The position numbers and the translations under genes were made by a program. Source: Paenisporosarcina macmurdoensis (lineage in GTDB: Bacteria > Bacillota > Bacilli > Bacillales_A > Planococcaceae). Taken from it: a stretch of DNA of 64,000 nucleotides. The stretch lies in NCBI RefSeq assembly GCF_042658845.1, contig NZ_JBHSRI010000038.1, forward strand, positions 1-64,000, given 5' to 3'. Of the stretch, positions 8,101 through 16,924 are shown one piece after another. A model generated the notes under the pieces. That model saw only the letters and a program-made list of their open reading frames with translations, made no database searches and was not told the origin of the DNA. Numbering within the stretch: the first letter of the stretch is position 1; every line of letters begins with the position of its first letter.

Positions 8101-8937
8101 ATGCCGTTTATTGACCAATTCACAGATTTGACGCCGGTAAACGCGCTCGTTAATATGCTTGATGTGTTACTCGTGTGGTTTGTCATTTATAAAATTTTCA
8201 CTTTAATAAAAGGAACCAAAGCGGTTCAGTTATTAAAAGGAATCTTTGTAATTGTAATTGTTAGGGTGCTAACGCAAACATTTGGCTTGGATACACTTGG
8301 TTGGATGATGCAAAAAATTATTGACTGGGGTTTTCTGGCGGTTATTATTATTTTCCAGCCCGAGTTAAGACGCGCCCTCGAACAAATTGGACGCGGCAAG
8401 TTATTTGCCCGCACGAGCCTTCAAGAAGCGGAAGAGCAAAATCGTTTAATAGAAGCCGTATCGAAATCAGTAAGTTATATGGCGAAACGCCGTATTGGTG
8501 CGTTGATTTCCATTGAACGCGAAACAGGTTTGAGTGATTATATTGAAACTGGTATTCAAATGAATTCTGAAATTACTTCGGAATTATTGATTAATATTTT
8601 CATACCGAACACTCCACTTCATGATGGAGCGGTTATTATGCAAAAAAATAAGATAGCGGCGGCTGCGTGTTATTTGCCGTTATCTGAAAGTCCATTTATT
8701 TCAAAAGAGCTAGGAACTCGTCATCGTGCAGCACTTGGTATAAGTGAAGTAACCGATGCGATTACGATTATCGTTTCTGAAGAAACCGGTGCAGTGAGTT
8801 TAACGTCAAACGGAGACCTTCACCGAAATCTTTCCATTGAAGAATTTGAAAGACGCTTACGTAAAGTGTGGTTCGGTCCAGAACCTGAGCTTGTAAGCAC
8901 TTCTAAATGGACGTGGAGGGGGAAAAAGAATGGATAA
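8101..8937 (+). CDS. cdaA: Diadenylate cyclase CdaA
   Basis: Makes c-di-AMP from two ATP at the membrane. Three hydrophobic helices occupy about residues 1-90; the DAC domain follows with the hallmark DGA (PLHDGAVIM) and RHR (GTRHRAALG) motifs, both intact. 278 aa, the usual size. Its 3' end overlaps cdaR by 8 bp, implying translational coupling. The order cdaA-cdaR-glmM is the standard Firmicutes arrangement in which CdaR and GlmM modulate CdaA. Confidence 0.96.
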   Translation: MPFIDQFTDLTPVNALVNMLDVLLVWFVIYKIFTLIKGTKAVQLLKGIFVIVIVRVLTQTFGLDTLGWMMQKIIDWGFLAVIIIFQPELRRALEQIGRGKLFARTSLQEAEEQNRLIEAVSKSVSYMAKRRIGALISIERETGLSDYIETGIQMNSEITSELLINIFIPNTPLHDGAVIMQKNKIAAAACYLPLSESPFISKELGTRHRAALGISEVTDAITIIVSEETGAVSLTSNGDLHRNLSIEEFERRLRKVWFGPEPELVSTSKWTWRGKKNG

Positions 8938-10234
8938 AATGATGGATAGCCCTTGGTTTTTGAGAATCACTGCGCTTCTACTTGCCATGCTTTTGTTCTT
9001 GACGATTAAATCCGGTGAGGAAAACTTAGACGTAGCCGCCAATGGCAATTCGACGGATGTAGTTCGTGATGTACCGGTTGAAGTTTACTATGATGACGAA
9101 AATTTGGTCGTGACGGGTGTTCCCGAAACTGTTGATATGACAATTAAGGGGCCAACATCACTAGTGCAATCGGCGAAACAATTGCAAGATTTTACAGTCT
9201 TTGTGGATTTGCGTAATTTGAATATGGGAGAACATGATGTCATGCTTCAAGTTGAAAATGTATCAGACAAGCTGCAAGTTACTTTGGACCCTGCATACAT
9301 TGAAGTCAATATTGAAGAAAAAATAACCCGTGAATTACGTGTCGATCCTGAATTTAATGATCGTTTACTAGAAGAAAATTTTGTTGTAACAAATATGAAG
9401 TCGGATCCACAACGTATTCTAATAACGGGTGCGAAAAGTGTTATTGAAAGTATTAGCTTTGTAAAAGCAACAGTAGCAGGAGAGCAAGGAATCAATAAGA
9501 CGTTTACACAAGAAGCAAGTGTAAAAGTATTGGATAAGGATCTTTCAAAATTAAATGTCACCATCGAACCAGAACAAGTAAATGTGACAGTTGAAATTGA
9601 AGAATATAGCAAGGAAATACCAATCACTCTTCGGCAAATTGGGATACCAAAAGAAGGCGTAACGATTAATGACTTAACGCCTTCGTTTGGCAATGTGCGT
9701 GCATTTGGGAATCGAACAGCCATTGATGCTTTAGAAGATATAGTCGTAGATGTTGATATCAGCAAATTAGACGATTCTGAAGAGCTTAAGGTGAAAATAC
9801 CGGTACCTAAAGGTGTTTCTCGAATTTCTGAGACTCAAATAGACGTAGAAGTGGATGTTACTCCAGCACCTATTGAAGATCCTTTGATAGATGATTCCGC
9901 TCAAACTGAACCGGAAGTTGAAATTCAACCTGATGTAGAAGATACACAAGAAGATAAAACCAGAGAGTTTGCAGATTTAAATGTGGAAGTAAGAGGTTTA
10001 GATGAAGCGGATGAATTTTCGTTCATTCAACCTGAAGATGGACAACTTATTTTAACAGTTCAAGGTGAAAACCCGTTGCTAGACACATTGAATGTAGAGG
10101 ATTTTCAAATTTATGTAGATGCAAGTGAAGCTGAGAACGGTAAAAATCAATTTGATATTACTGTAGAAGGTCCTGAAAATGTGACATGGAAGGTATCGAT
10201 ACCTTCCGTCACAGTGGATATAGTTAGAGCTTAA
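8930..10234 (+). CDS. cdaR: CdaA regulatory protein CdaR (YbbR domains)
   Basis: Membrane-anchored regulator of CdaA. One N-terminal membrane helix (FLRITALLLAMLLFLTIKS, about residues 7-25) precedes extracytoplasmic YbbR repeats, each with the pattern VTGVPETVDMTIKGPTSLV or VTNMKSDPQRILITGAKSV. An acidic linker (about 305-340, with many E and D) separates the third and last repeats. ATG has a strong RBS (gtggagggg) inside the cdaA end. Confidence 0.93.
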   Translation: MDKMMDSPWFLRITALLLAMLLFLTIKSGEENLDVAANGNSTDVVRDVPVEVYYDDENLVVTGVPETVDMTIKGPTSLVQSAKQLQDFTVFVDLRNLNMGEHDVMLQVENVSDKLQVTLDPAYIEVNIEEKITRELRVDPEFNDRLLEENFVVTNMKSDPQRILITGAKSVIESISFVKATVAGEQGINKTFTQEASVKVLDKDLSKLNVTIEPEQVNVTVEIEEYSKEIPITLRQIGIPKEGVTINDLTPSFGNVRAFGNRTAIDALEDIVVDVDISKLDDSEELKVKIPVPKGVSRISETQIDVEVDVTPAPIEDPLIDDSAQTEPEVEIQPDVEDTQEDKTREFADLNVEVRGLDEADEFSFIQPEDGQLILTVQGENPLLDTLNVEDFQIYVDASEAENGKNQFDITVEGPENVTWKVSIPSVTVDIVRA

Positions 10235-10261
10235 GTTGGACTTGAAGGAGAGAGTATATAT

Positions 10262-11614
10262 ATGGGTAAATATTTTGGAACTGACGGTGTAAGAGGCGTT
10301 GCGAATAGCGAACTAACACCAGAATTAGCATTTAAACTAGGTCGTATCGGCGGATACGTATTAACAAAAGGCGCAACAAATCGTCCGAAAGTATTAATCG
10401 GTCGAGATACACGAATTTCAGGACATATGTTAGAAGGTGCACTTGTAGCAGGTCTTTTATCTGTGGGTACTGAAGTTATGCGTTTAGGTGTCATTAGTAC
10501 ACCTGGTGTGTCTTACTTAACACGTGTGATGAGTGCAGAAGCGGGCGTTATGATTTCAGCTTCTCACAATCCAGTCGCTGATAACGGAATTAAATTCTTT
10601 GGTTCAGATGGCTTCAAACTTTCAGATGAACAAGAAGCTGAAATTGAAGCGCTTCTTGATGCGGAAAAAGATGAACTGCCAAGACCAGTTGGAGGCAATT
10701 TGGGCTCTGTAACTGATTATTTTGAAGGCGGTCAAAAATATATTAGTTATTTAAAACAAACATTAGATGAAGATTTTGTTGGCATTCATGTTGCATTAGA
10801 CTGTGCACATGGAGCGACCTCTTCATTAGCAACTCACGTATTTGCTGATTTGGATGCAGACCTTTCAACAATGGGAGCATCACCAAACGGTTTAAATATT
10901 AATGAAGGTGTCGGATCTACTCATCCTGAAGTTTTAGCTAAATTTGTAGTGGATAAAGGAGCTCATGTGGGGCTTGCGTTTGATGGCGATGGAGATCGCT
11001 TGATTGCGGTAGACGAAAAAGGTCAAATTGTAGATGGCGATCAGATTATGTATATTTGCGCGAAGCATTGGCACAGCGAGGGTCGTTTGAAAAAAGATAC
11101 AGTGGTTTCAACGGTTATGAGTAACATGGGCTTCTATAAAGCACTTGAATCTCATGGAATGACGAGCGTAAAAACAGCTGTTGGCGATCGTTATGTGGTC
11201 GAAGAAATGAAGAAAAACGGCTACAACTTAGGTGGAGAGCAGTCTGGCCACATCGTGTTCTTAGATTACAATACAACTGGTGACGGTTTATTATCGGGTC
11301 TGCAACTCGTTAACATTATGAAAGTTACAGGCAAAAAGTTATCTGAGCTTGCAGCTGAAATGACGATTTTTCCGCAGAGACTTGTAAATGTTCGTGTGAC
11401 AGATAAACATGGTGTAACGGACAATGCAAAAGTTGCAGTTGTCATTGAAGAAGTAGAAAAAGAAATGGCTGGAAATGGTCGTATTCTTGTACGTCCATCG
11501 GGTACAGAACCATTAGTGCGTGTAATGGTCGAAGCATCAAATAAAGAAGATTGCGATCGTTATGTAGAGCGCATCGCTGCAGTTGTGCGTACTGAAATGG
11601 GATTAGCTGAATAA
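10262..11614 (+). CDS. glmM: Phosphoglucosamine mutase
   Basis: Converts glucosamine-6-phosphate to glucosamine-1-phosphate for UDP-GlcNAc synthesis. The phosphoserine loop ISASHNPVADNG, the magnesium loop DGDGDR, the sugar loop GGEQSGH and the phosphate loop RPSGTEPLVRVM are all present; 450 aa is standard. It follows cdaR by 27 bp with a clear RBS. Unlike in B. subtilis, glmS is not next but more than 10 kb away. Confidence 0.97.
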   Translation: MGKYFGTDGVRGVANSELTPELAFKLGRIGGYVLTKGATNRPKVLIGRDTRISGHMLEGALVAGLLSVGTEVMRLGVISTPGVSYLTRVMSAEAGVMISASHNPVADNGIKFFGSDGFKLSDEQEAEIEALLDAEKDELPRPVGGNLGSVTDYFEGGQKYISYLKQTLDEDFVGIHVALDCAHGATSSLATHVFADLDADLSTMGASPNGLNINEGVGSTHPEVLAKFVVDKGAHVGLAFDGDGDRLIAVDEKGQIVDGDQIMYICAKHWHSEGRLKKDTVVSTVMSNMGFYKALESHGMTSVKTAVGDRYVVEEMKKNGYNLGGEQSGHIVFLDYNTTGDGLLSGLQLVNIMKVTGKKLSELAAEMTIFPQRLVNVRVTDKHGVTDNAKVAVVIEEVEKEMAGNGRILVRPSGTEPLVRVMVEASNKEDCDRYVERIAAVVRTEMGLAE

Positions 11615-11621
11615 TTTTAAT

Positions 11622-11656
11622 GGAACCAGCTTCTTTTAGAGGCTGGTTCTTTTTTT
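11622..11656 (+). terminator. Terminator after glmM
   Basis: Stem gaaccagc / gctggttc followed by seven T. Confidence 0.9.
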
Positions 11657-11737
11657 AAAGATAAGAAAGTATATAATCTTAATTCCATAAACCCATTGTT
11701 TTAAGTGCTTTGGACAAAAAGATGATTCATTAATAGT

Positions 11738-11866
11738 GTTGATTTCCGTTTCAGGCGGACGCTTTCCACGGGGCGGACGGTGAGCCTCCTCGGTCGCTTC
11801 GCGATCTGCGGGGTCTCACCTGTCCCGCTAATCCCGCTGGAGTCGCCGCCTTCCACTACAATCCAT
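11738..11866 (+). repeat. Dispersed hairpin repeat R1, copy A
   Basis: About 130 bp starting gttgatttccgtttcaggcg and ending cgccttccactacaatcc. Nested complementary arms are GGTGAG (11779-11784) with CTCACC (11815-11820) and the central TCGC-ttc-GCGA (11794-11804). Same family as copies at 11985, 24316 and 41459. No ORF or transposase. Confidence 0.85.
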
Positions 11867-11984
11867 GAAGTGATTAGTAACCAACAAGAAAATCTTTCAA
11901 CTGCTTATTGCGAAGACACGAATATGTGATTTTAAGTTATCTAGAGATAGAACCAACCTATAATCTTAGTTGCCATCTATATTA

Positions 11985-12199
11985 GTTGATTGAAGCGCAG
12001 GTGGCGACTTCTGCGGGAATAGCAAATGTTTTCTGCACCGAAAGCGAAGCGGCAGGTGCATGAGCTGAAGACCCCGCAGGAAAGATACTGGTCAAAGCCA
12101 GTATCTTTGCGACGAGTAACCGCAGGAGCATATGTTTTTGCAGTGACGAGGAGACTGAAGCCGTGCCCGCGAAAAGCGTCCACCGTAGCGAAAATCAAC
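11985..12199 (-). repeat. Dispersed hairpin repeat R1, composite copy B
   Basis: Opposite in orientation to copy A: begins gttgattgaagcgcaggtgg and ends aagcgtccaccgtagcgaaa atcaac. It is longer than the others because of two insertions. One of them has a perfect 11-bp stem (aaagatactgg / ccagtatcttt, 12081-12108) flanked by cgacgagtaaccgcaggagc; the same flanks with a different stem recur at 49383-49450. Confidence 0.8.
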
Positions 12200-12438
12200 A
12201 GGTTACTATGATTACCCTTCTTAAAAGGACCGGGCGCACTTTGCTCGGTTTTTCTTAATTTTTCAAGAGTTTCAAGCAACACCCCTGAACTTGGAGGAGC
12301 CATGTCTAACTCTAAGCACCAGCTCGCGTGTCATTTTATGGGAAAAGAAAGACAATTAGCCTTTCATCCTTCCAGCACTCGATTCAGTTGCTCCAGCGCA
12401 AGAGTCGGATTAGATTGGCCTGATCTACTTTTCATTGT
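12200..12438. other. Gene-free stretch before the Lrp gene
   Basis: No convincing gene. A possible hairpin (accgggcgcactttgctcggttttt, 12229-12253) resembles a terminator. A 48-codon frame from 12303 with an RBS-like ggaggag has no protein-like character and ends in repeat R3. Confidence 0.4.
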
Positions 12439-12466
12439 GTCGAGCTAGAAGACGCTTTACGCTTTT
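12439..12466 (-). repeat. Short dispersed repeat R3, copy 2
   Basis: Minus strand reads aaaagcgtaaagcgtcttct agctcgac, matching the R3 copies at 1428-1459 and 15241-15285. Confidence 0.6.
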
Positions 12467-12608
12467 CTTAAATTGCCTTGAAAATGATGTCGTTGTGTTT
12501 TAATATCAAGTTAATTGAATACAAGTTGTAAGAATATTGTATATTTAACTTCCTTTTTGAAAAATGTTTTCGTATAATACCTATATAATGGTAGAAAGTG
12601 GGTGTCGT

Positions 12609-13058
12609 ATGCGTGTAGATGATACAGACAAACGTATTTTAGAGTTATTAATAGCCAATGGACGTTTATCGTATGTCGATATAGGAAAAGAACTTAATTT
12701 ATCAAGAGTAGCTGTTCGAGAACGAGTGCATCAATTGCAAGAAGCAGGAGTAATCGAACGTTTTACAGTGGTCATCAATTCTGAAAAAGTGGGGAAGAGT
12801 GTCTCGGGATTTTTTGAAGTAGACTGTGAACCCTCATCACTAGTGGAAGTAGCTGAAAAACTTGCAGATAATCCGAGTGTGGCGAGTTGTTATCAAATGA
12901 CGGGTCCATCTACCTTACATATGCATGTACTGGTCGATGATTTCTCCAATTTAGAGAAATTTATTAACGAAGAATTGTATGCTTTAGGTGGCATCACGCG
13001 TGTTGAGAGTCACATATTATTAAGGCGATTCAAAAGTAGAAGTGGCTTAAAATTATAA
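12609..13058 (+). CDS. Lrp/AsnC-family regulator (YwrC/ChrS-like)
   Basis: Feast/famine regulator of 149 aa. The HTH lies at about residues 4-55 (DTDKRILELLIANGRLSYVDIGKELNLSRVAVRERV) and the RAM ligand domain follows (about 65-145). ATG 12609 is taken because MRVDDTDKRILELL is the normal Lrp N-terminus; the longer frame from 12564 would put promoter-like DNA (two TATAAT) into the protein. From memory, the B. subtilis ywrABCD cluster pairs such a regulator (YwrC) with the two chromate transporter halves and gamma-glutamyltransferase YwrD, all of which occur downstream here, so it probably controls this block. Confidence 0.85.
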   Translation: MRVDDTDKRILELLIANGRLSYVDIGKELNLSRVAVRERVHQLQEAGVIERFTVVINSEKVGKSVSGFFEVDCEPSSLVEVAEKLADNPSVASCYQMTGPSTLHMHVLVDDFSNLEKFINEELYALGGITRVESHILLRRFKSRSGLKL

Positions 13059-13065
13059 TTACATG

Positions 13066-13104
13066 AAGACCCTTACATTTCTCCTGAAATGTAAGGGTCT
13101 TTTT
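13066..13104 (+). terminator. Terminator after the Lrp gene
   Basis: Stem aagacccttacattt / aaatgtaagggtctt with a T tail. Confidence 0.9.
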
Positions 13105-13131
13105 ATGTGGGAATTTCTGTATCCTAAATGG

Positions 13132-13147
13132 TTGGAAACGTTTTCAT
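13132..13147 (+). promoter_or_regulatory. Candidate cre site (CcpA)
   Basis: TTGGAAACGTTTTCAT fits the WTGNAAACGNWWNCAW catabolite-response consensus at every position. It sits about 240 bp before the peptide-transport operon, so carbon catabolite control of that operon is likely. Predicted from consensus only. Confidence 0.65.
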
Positions 13148-13385
13148 GCATATACATACAATTTACACCATAGTGTTTAGTATTCTTATCGTTACATTAC
13201 GATGTGTATAGGTATATGGAATTAATAAAAACGAAATGACTTAAAAAAACAATAAATTATAAGTTTTTTGAATATTCCTATAGATTTATATTATTTTATA
13301 GTCTATAATCACAATTAACAAATAACAACCATTTGTTAATGAAAACAATAAAATTGGTTAACAAATGTAAGAAGGTGGGGAGTAA

Positions 13386-14327
13386 ATGATAGCTTTGATT
13401 GTTCGAAGGGGAGTACAACTTGTATTTTTATTACTAGGTATTTCATTTCTTGTATTTTCATCCATGTATATCGCACCTGGAGATCCAGCCACTATGGTAG
13501 GTGGACCAACCGCTACAGATTCAGATTTAGAAGCGATTCGCGATAATCTTGGTTTGAATGATCCATTTGTCGTTCAGTATGGCAGGTATGTGAAAAATGC
13601 AGTTCAAGGTGATTTTGGTTATTCCTATCAAACAAAACAAGCAGTTTCCGAGGCTATATCCATACGCTTTCCCAATACATTTAAACTCGCAATTGCCAGT
13701 ATGATTGTTGCGGTAGTTATTGGTATCTTTGCCGGTTTAATATCCGCATTAAAACATAACTCTTGGCTAGATGTAACGTCAACAACGTTTGCTCTTGCAG
13801 GGATTTCTATTCCAAACTTTTGGTTAGGGGCACTATTAATTTTAGTGTTTGCAGTGAATTTAGGCTGGCTTCCAGTTGGTGGGTTATCCGCACCATTCTA
13901 TACGGTTGAAGGAATTAAACAATTGATACTGCCAGCAATAACACTTGGCACCGGTTCAGCAGCCATGATTGCTCGGATGGCTAGGTCTTCAATGCTCGAA
14001 GTGATCAAAGCTGATTATGTAAGAACAGCAAGGGCAAAAGGCGTGAAAGAACGAAATGTTATTTGGATTCACACATTGAAAAATGCCATGATTCCTGTTA
14101 TTACCGTTATTGGTCTAAACTTTGGTTTCCTCCTTGGTGGAACAATCATTACTGAAAAAGTTTTCGCTATAAATGGTGTGGGGAGATTAATGATTGACGC
14201 CATTGCAATGAGAGACTTCCCGATGGTTCAAGGTTCGGTGTTGTTAGTTGCCACCTTATTTGTAGTCGTGAATTTAATAGTAGATATCGTTTATACCTTT
14301 ATTGATCCACGTATCAGCTACGACTGA
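13386..14327 (+). CDS. Dipeptide/oligopeptide ABC transporter permease, OppB/DppB type
   Basis: Inner-membrane permease of 313 aa with about six membrane spans; the N-terminus (IVRRGVQLVFLLLGISFLVF) is the family signature. The ATPase-contact (EAA) loop is DYVRTARAKGVKERNVIWIHTLKNAMIPV. First gene of a five-gene ABC operon; RBS aaggtgggg before ATG. The ligand is a short peptide, precise specificity not readable. Confidence 0.92.
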   Translation: MIALIVRRGVQLVFLLLGISFLVFSSMYIAPGDPATMVGGPTATDSDLEAIRDNLGLNDPFVVQYGRYVKNAVQGDFGYSYQTKQAVSEAISIRFPNTFKLAIASMIVAVVIGIFAGLISALKHNSWLDVTSTTFALAGISIPNFWLGALLILVFAVNLGWLPVGGLSAPFYTVEGIKQLILPAITLGTGSAAMIARMARSSMLEVIKADYVRTARAKGVKERNVIWIHTLKNAMIPVITVIGLNFGFLLGGTIITEKVFAINGVGRLMIDAIAMRDFPMVQGSVLLVATLFVVVNLIVDIVYTFIDPRISYD

Positions 14328-14343
14328 TGAAAGGAGACACTAT

Positions 14344-15240
14344 ATGACAAACGCGGTACTGACAACAGATGAACGAGCACCGGTTGTTAAAAAGAAAGAA
14401 AAAGTATATGTTACAACGCTAAAACGACTGCTGAAAAATAAATTAGCGGCTATAGGGATAATTATTATTCTTTTACAAATCGGAATGGCTATTTTTGCAC
14501 CGATTATTGCTACACATGATCCTATTAAACAAGATTTAATTAGCAGCGAGCTTCCTATGTTTTCTGAAGGTCACTGGCTAGGTACTGATAATTATGGACG
14601 AGATGTCTGGTCACGTATTGTCCATGGAGCACGAATTTCATTGTTAGTGGGTATTACAGCCGTTTCTCTTGGCTTGATTGGAGGGGTTACGTTAGGTCTG
14701 CTTGGTGGGTACTACAAAAAATTAGATGGAATCATCATGCGGGTTGTAGATTTGCTATTCTCGTTCCCAGGTATTTTGTTAGCCATGTTAATTATTGCGG
14801 TATTAGGGACGAGCTTAGTCAATGTGGCCATCGCCATTAGTATTTGGTCCATTCCGACATGCGCTCGAATCGTGCGGGGTTCCGTACTCTCCATTAAACA
14901 AAAGGAATATATCATGGCGATGAAGTCTCTAGGAGCCTCAGATCTACGTATAATGATTCGTCATATTTTACCGAATGCATTTGCACCGATTATTGTTTTT
15001 GCAACAATGCGAATGGGCACAGCCATATTATCGACAGCATCACTCAGTTATTTAGGGTTAGGTGCTCAACCGCCAACACCTGAATGGGGTGCCATGATCG
15101 CACAAGGTCAAGACTATATGTGGACATCACCACATTTAACGATCGTGCCAGGTATTGCCATCATGTTAACGGTTTTTGCTTTTAATGTAGTAGGGGACGG
15201 ATTACGAGATGCACTAGATCCAAACATGGATATTCAATGA
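14344..15240 (+). CDS. Dipeptide/oligopeptide ABC transporter permease, OppC/DppC type
   Basis: Second permease, 298 aa, with the N-terminal OppC domain (LKRLLKNKLAAIGIIIILLQ) and the EAA loop EYIMAMKSLGASDLRIMIRHILPNAF. ATG 14344 follows AAAGGAGA and starts 16 bp after oppB ends; a GTG start at 14302 inside oppB is disfavoured. Confidence 0.92.
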   Translation: MTNAVLTTDERAPVVKKKEKVYVTTLKRLLKNKLAAIGIIIILLQIGMAIFAPIIATHDPIKQDLISSELPMFSEGHWLGTDNYGRDVWSRIVHGARISLLVGITAVSLGLIGGVTLGLLGGYYKKLDGIIMRVVDLLFSFPGILLAMLIIAVLGTSLVNVAIAISIWSIPTCARIVRGSVLSIKQKEYIMAMKSLGASDLRIMIRHILPNAFAPIIVFATMRMGTAILSTASLSYLGLGAQPPTPEWGAMIAQGQDYMWTSPHLTIVPGIAIMLTVFAFNVVGDGLRDALDPNMDIQ

Positions 15241-15285
15241 AAAGCGAAAAGCGCCACTCTAGCTCGACGCTGGCGCTTGCAGCCA
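15241..15285 (+). repeat. Short dispersed repeat R3, copy 3, inside the peptide operon
   Basis: Begins at the base after the permease stop codon. Contains the perfect stem aagcgcca / tggcgctt with R3 sequence (ctctagctcgacg) in the loop. It occupies the otherwise unusual 119-bp gap before the binding-protein gene. Confidence 0.7.
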
Positions 15286-15359
15286 GACACAATGAAAAGC
15301 ACAACGAGATCTTGGAGTTAACGGGAGACACTATTAAAAATGGAGCAGGGGGAAGATTA

Positions 15360-16916
15360 ATGAAGAAAATTGTATGGTTATCACTAGTGGTAATGATGTT
15401 ACTTGTTTTAGCAGCTTGTGGTGGTGGAGAATCAGCATCAGCTCCTAAAGAATCTGACGGGTCAGCAAGCGGAGATAAGGCGAGTACTGAGACATTTACG
15501 TACGCATCTACTTCGGATGTTGTAGGGATGTCGCCAATTTTAACGAATGATTCAGTATCAGCTAATATTACGGAACATGTTTATGAAAAATTATTTGAAC
15601 GTAATATCGAAACGATGGAATTTGATCCTCAATTAGCAGAGTCATATGAAATGAAAGATGACAACACATGGGTAATTAAACTTAAAGAAGGCATTAAATT
15701 CCACGATGGAACGCCTTTTAATGCAGAAGCAGTAAAATACACATTTGATAAATTACGTGATCCGGCAACAGCTGCACCACGTGCATCATTATTAGAGCCA
15801 GTTGATACGATTACAGTAATTGATGAAAATACAGTGGAAATTAAAACAAAATATCCATACGGTGCATTTTTAGCTGCATTATCACATTCTAATGCAGCAA
15901 TTGTGAGCCCAACAGCTGACCAAGCACAAGATTTAATGAAAGAGCCAGTTGGAACAGGTCCATTCAAATTTGTTAGCTGGACATCTGGTGATCAAGTGGA
16001 GTTAGAAGCAAATGAAGAGTATTGGGATGGTGCACCTGATCTCAAGAAGGTTGTATTAAAAGTTGTACCTGAAATTTCAACCGCTATCTCTATGCTACAA
16101 GCAGGAGAGATTCAATTTATTGACAACTTACCAACAGAACAAATCAAACGTCTTGAAGCAATGGAAAATATTAATATCGAGAAAAAAGAAGGAACACCTG
16201 TTTACTATTTAACATTTAACCATTCACGAGAAATGAATCAAGATCCTGAATTCCGTGAAGCGGTGGCAGCAGCTATTGATCGCGATGCATTCGTTACAAA
16301 ATTAAATGGTTTAGGCGTTCGTAGTGATAGTGTCGTTGGACCGCAAGTATTCGGTTACGATGAATCTGCTGACGAAGCGGGAACTGCTTATGATGTAGAA
16401 GCAGCAAAAGCATTAGTAGAGAAAAATGGATACGGTGACAAGCCAATTAAATTATTGACAGCTAACCGTGACAACTTTATTTTAATGGCTGAAATTGTAC
16501 AAGCTCAATTAACAGAAGCTGGATTCAAAGTTGAAATCGAGTCCATGGAGTGGGCTACATTCTTAGATACAGCACGTGGTGGAGAGTATGACATCACATT
16601 CCTAAGTTGGTCAAACGTAACGGGTGATGGTTCAGAATTGTTATATCCAAACTTCCATAGTGATAATGTTGGATCTTCAAACCGTGCTCAATACAGCAAC
16701 CCAGAATTTGATGAGTTAGTTGTACAATCAAGAACAACGATTGATCAAGAGGAACGTAAAGCGATTCTAGATAAAGCAAATAAAGTGATGATTGAAGATA
16801 ATGCAGTAGTTGTTATGTATCACGGAATCGTGACGGCGGCAATGGACAAAGCATACTCTGGCCTTGAATTAGATCCAAACGGTAAATGGACTTTGAAAAA
16901 CGTTACTGGAGAGTAG
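15360..16916 (+). CDS. Peptide-binding lipoprotein, OppA/DppA family
   Basis: Extracellular solute-binding protein (SBP family 5), 518 aa, for the adjacent ABC transporter. The signal peptide MKKIVWLSLVVMMLLVLAAC has a lipobox with Cys20, so it is membrane-anchored. It shows the family signature PQLAESYEMKDDNTWVIKLKEG and YTFDKLRDPATAAPRAS. ATG 15360 is chosen: it has an RBS (aggggga) and opens on the signal peptide, while the longer frame from 15237 would translate the R3 repeat. Confidence 0.92.
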   Translation: MKKIVWLSLVVMMLLVLAACGGGESASAPKESDGSASGDKASTETFTYASTSDVVGMSPILTNDSVSANITEHVYEKLFERNIETMEFDPQLAESYEMKDDNTWVIKLKEGIKFHDGTPFNAEAVKYTFDKLRDPATAAPRASLLEPVDTITVIDENTVEIKTKYPYGAFLAALSHSNAAIVSPTADQAQDLMKEPVGTGPFKFVSWTSGDQVELEANEEYWDGAPDLKKVVLKVVPEISTAISMLQAGEIQFIDNLPTEQIKRLEAMENINIEKKEGTPVYYLTFNHSREMNQDPEFREAVAAAIDRDAFVTKLNGLGVRSDSVVGPQVFGYDESADEAGTAYDVEAAKALVEKNGYGDKPIKLLTANRDNFILMAEIVQAQLTEAGFKVEIESMEWATFLDTARGGEYDITFLSWSNVTGDGSELLYPNFHSDNVGSSNRAQYSNPEFDELVVQSRTTIDQEERKAILDKANKVMIEDNAVVVMYHGIVTAAMDKAYSGLELDPNGKWTLKNVTGE

Positions 16917-16924
16917 GGTGAACC

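Noticed and set aside
11738..12199. Insertion sequence
   Set aside because: Despite inverted ends there is no transposase and copies are only 130-215 bp; treated as a non-autonomous repeat.
12303..12449. 48-codon ORF with a good-looking RBS
   Set aside because: Composition is not protein-like, and it lies in repeat-rich DNA and ends in R3.
15237..15359. 41-residue N-terminal extension of the peptide-binding protein
   Set aside because: It translates repeat R3; the lipoprotein signal begins at ATG 15360 with an RBS.
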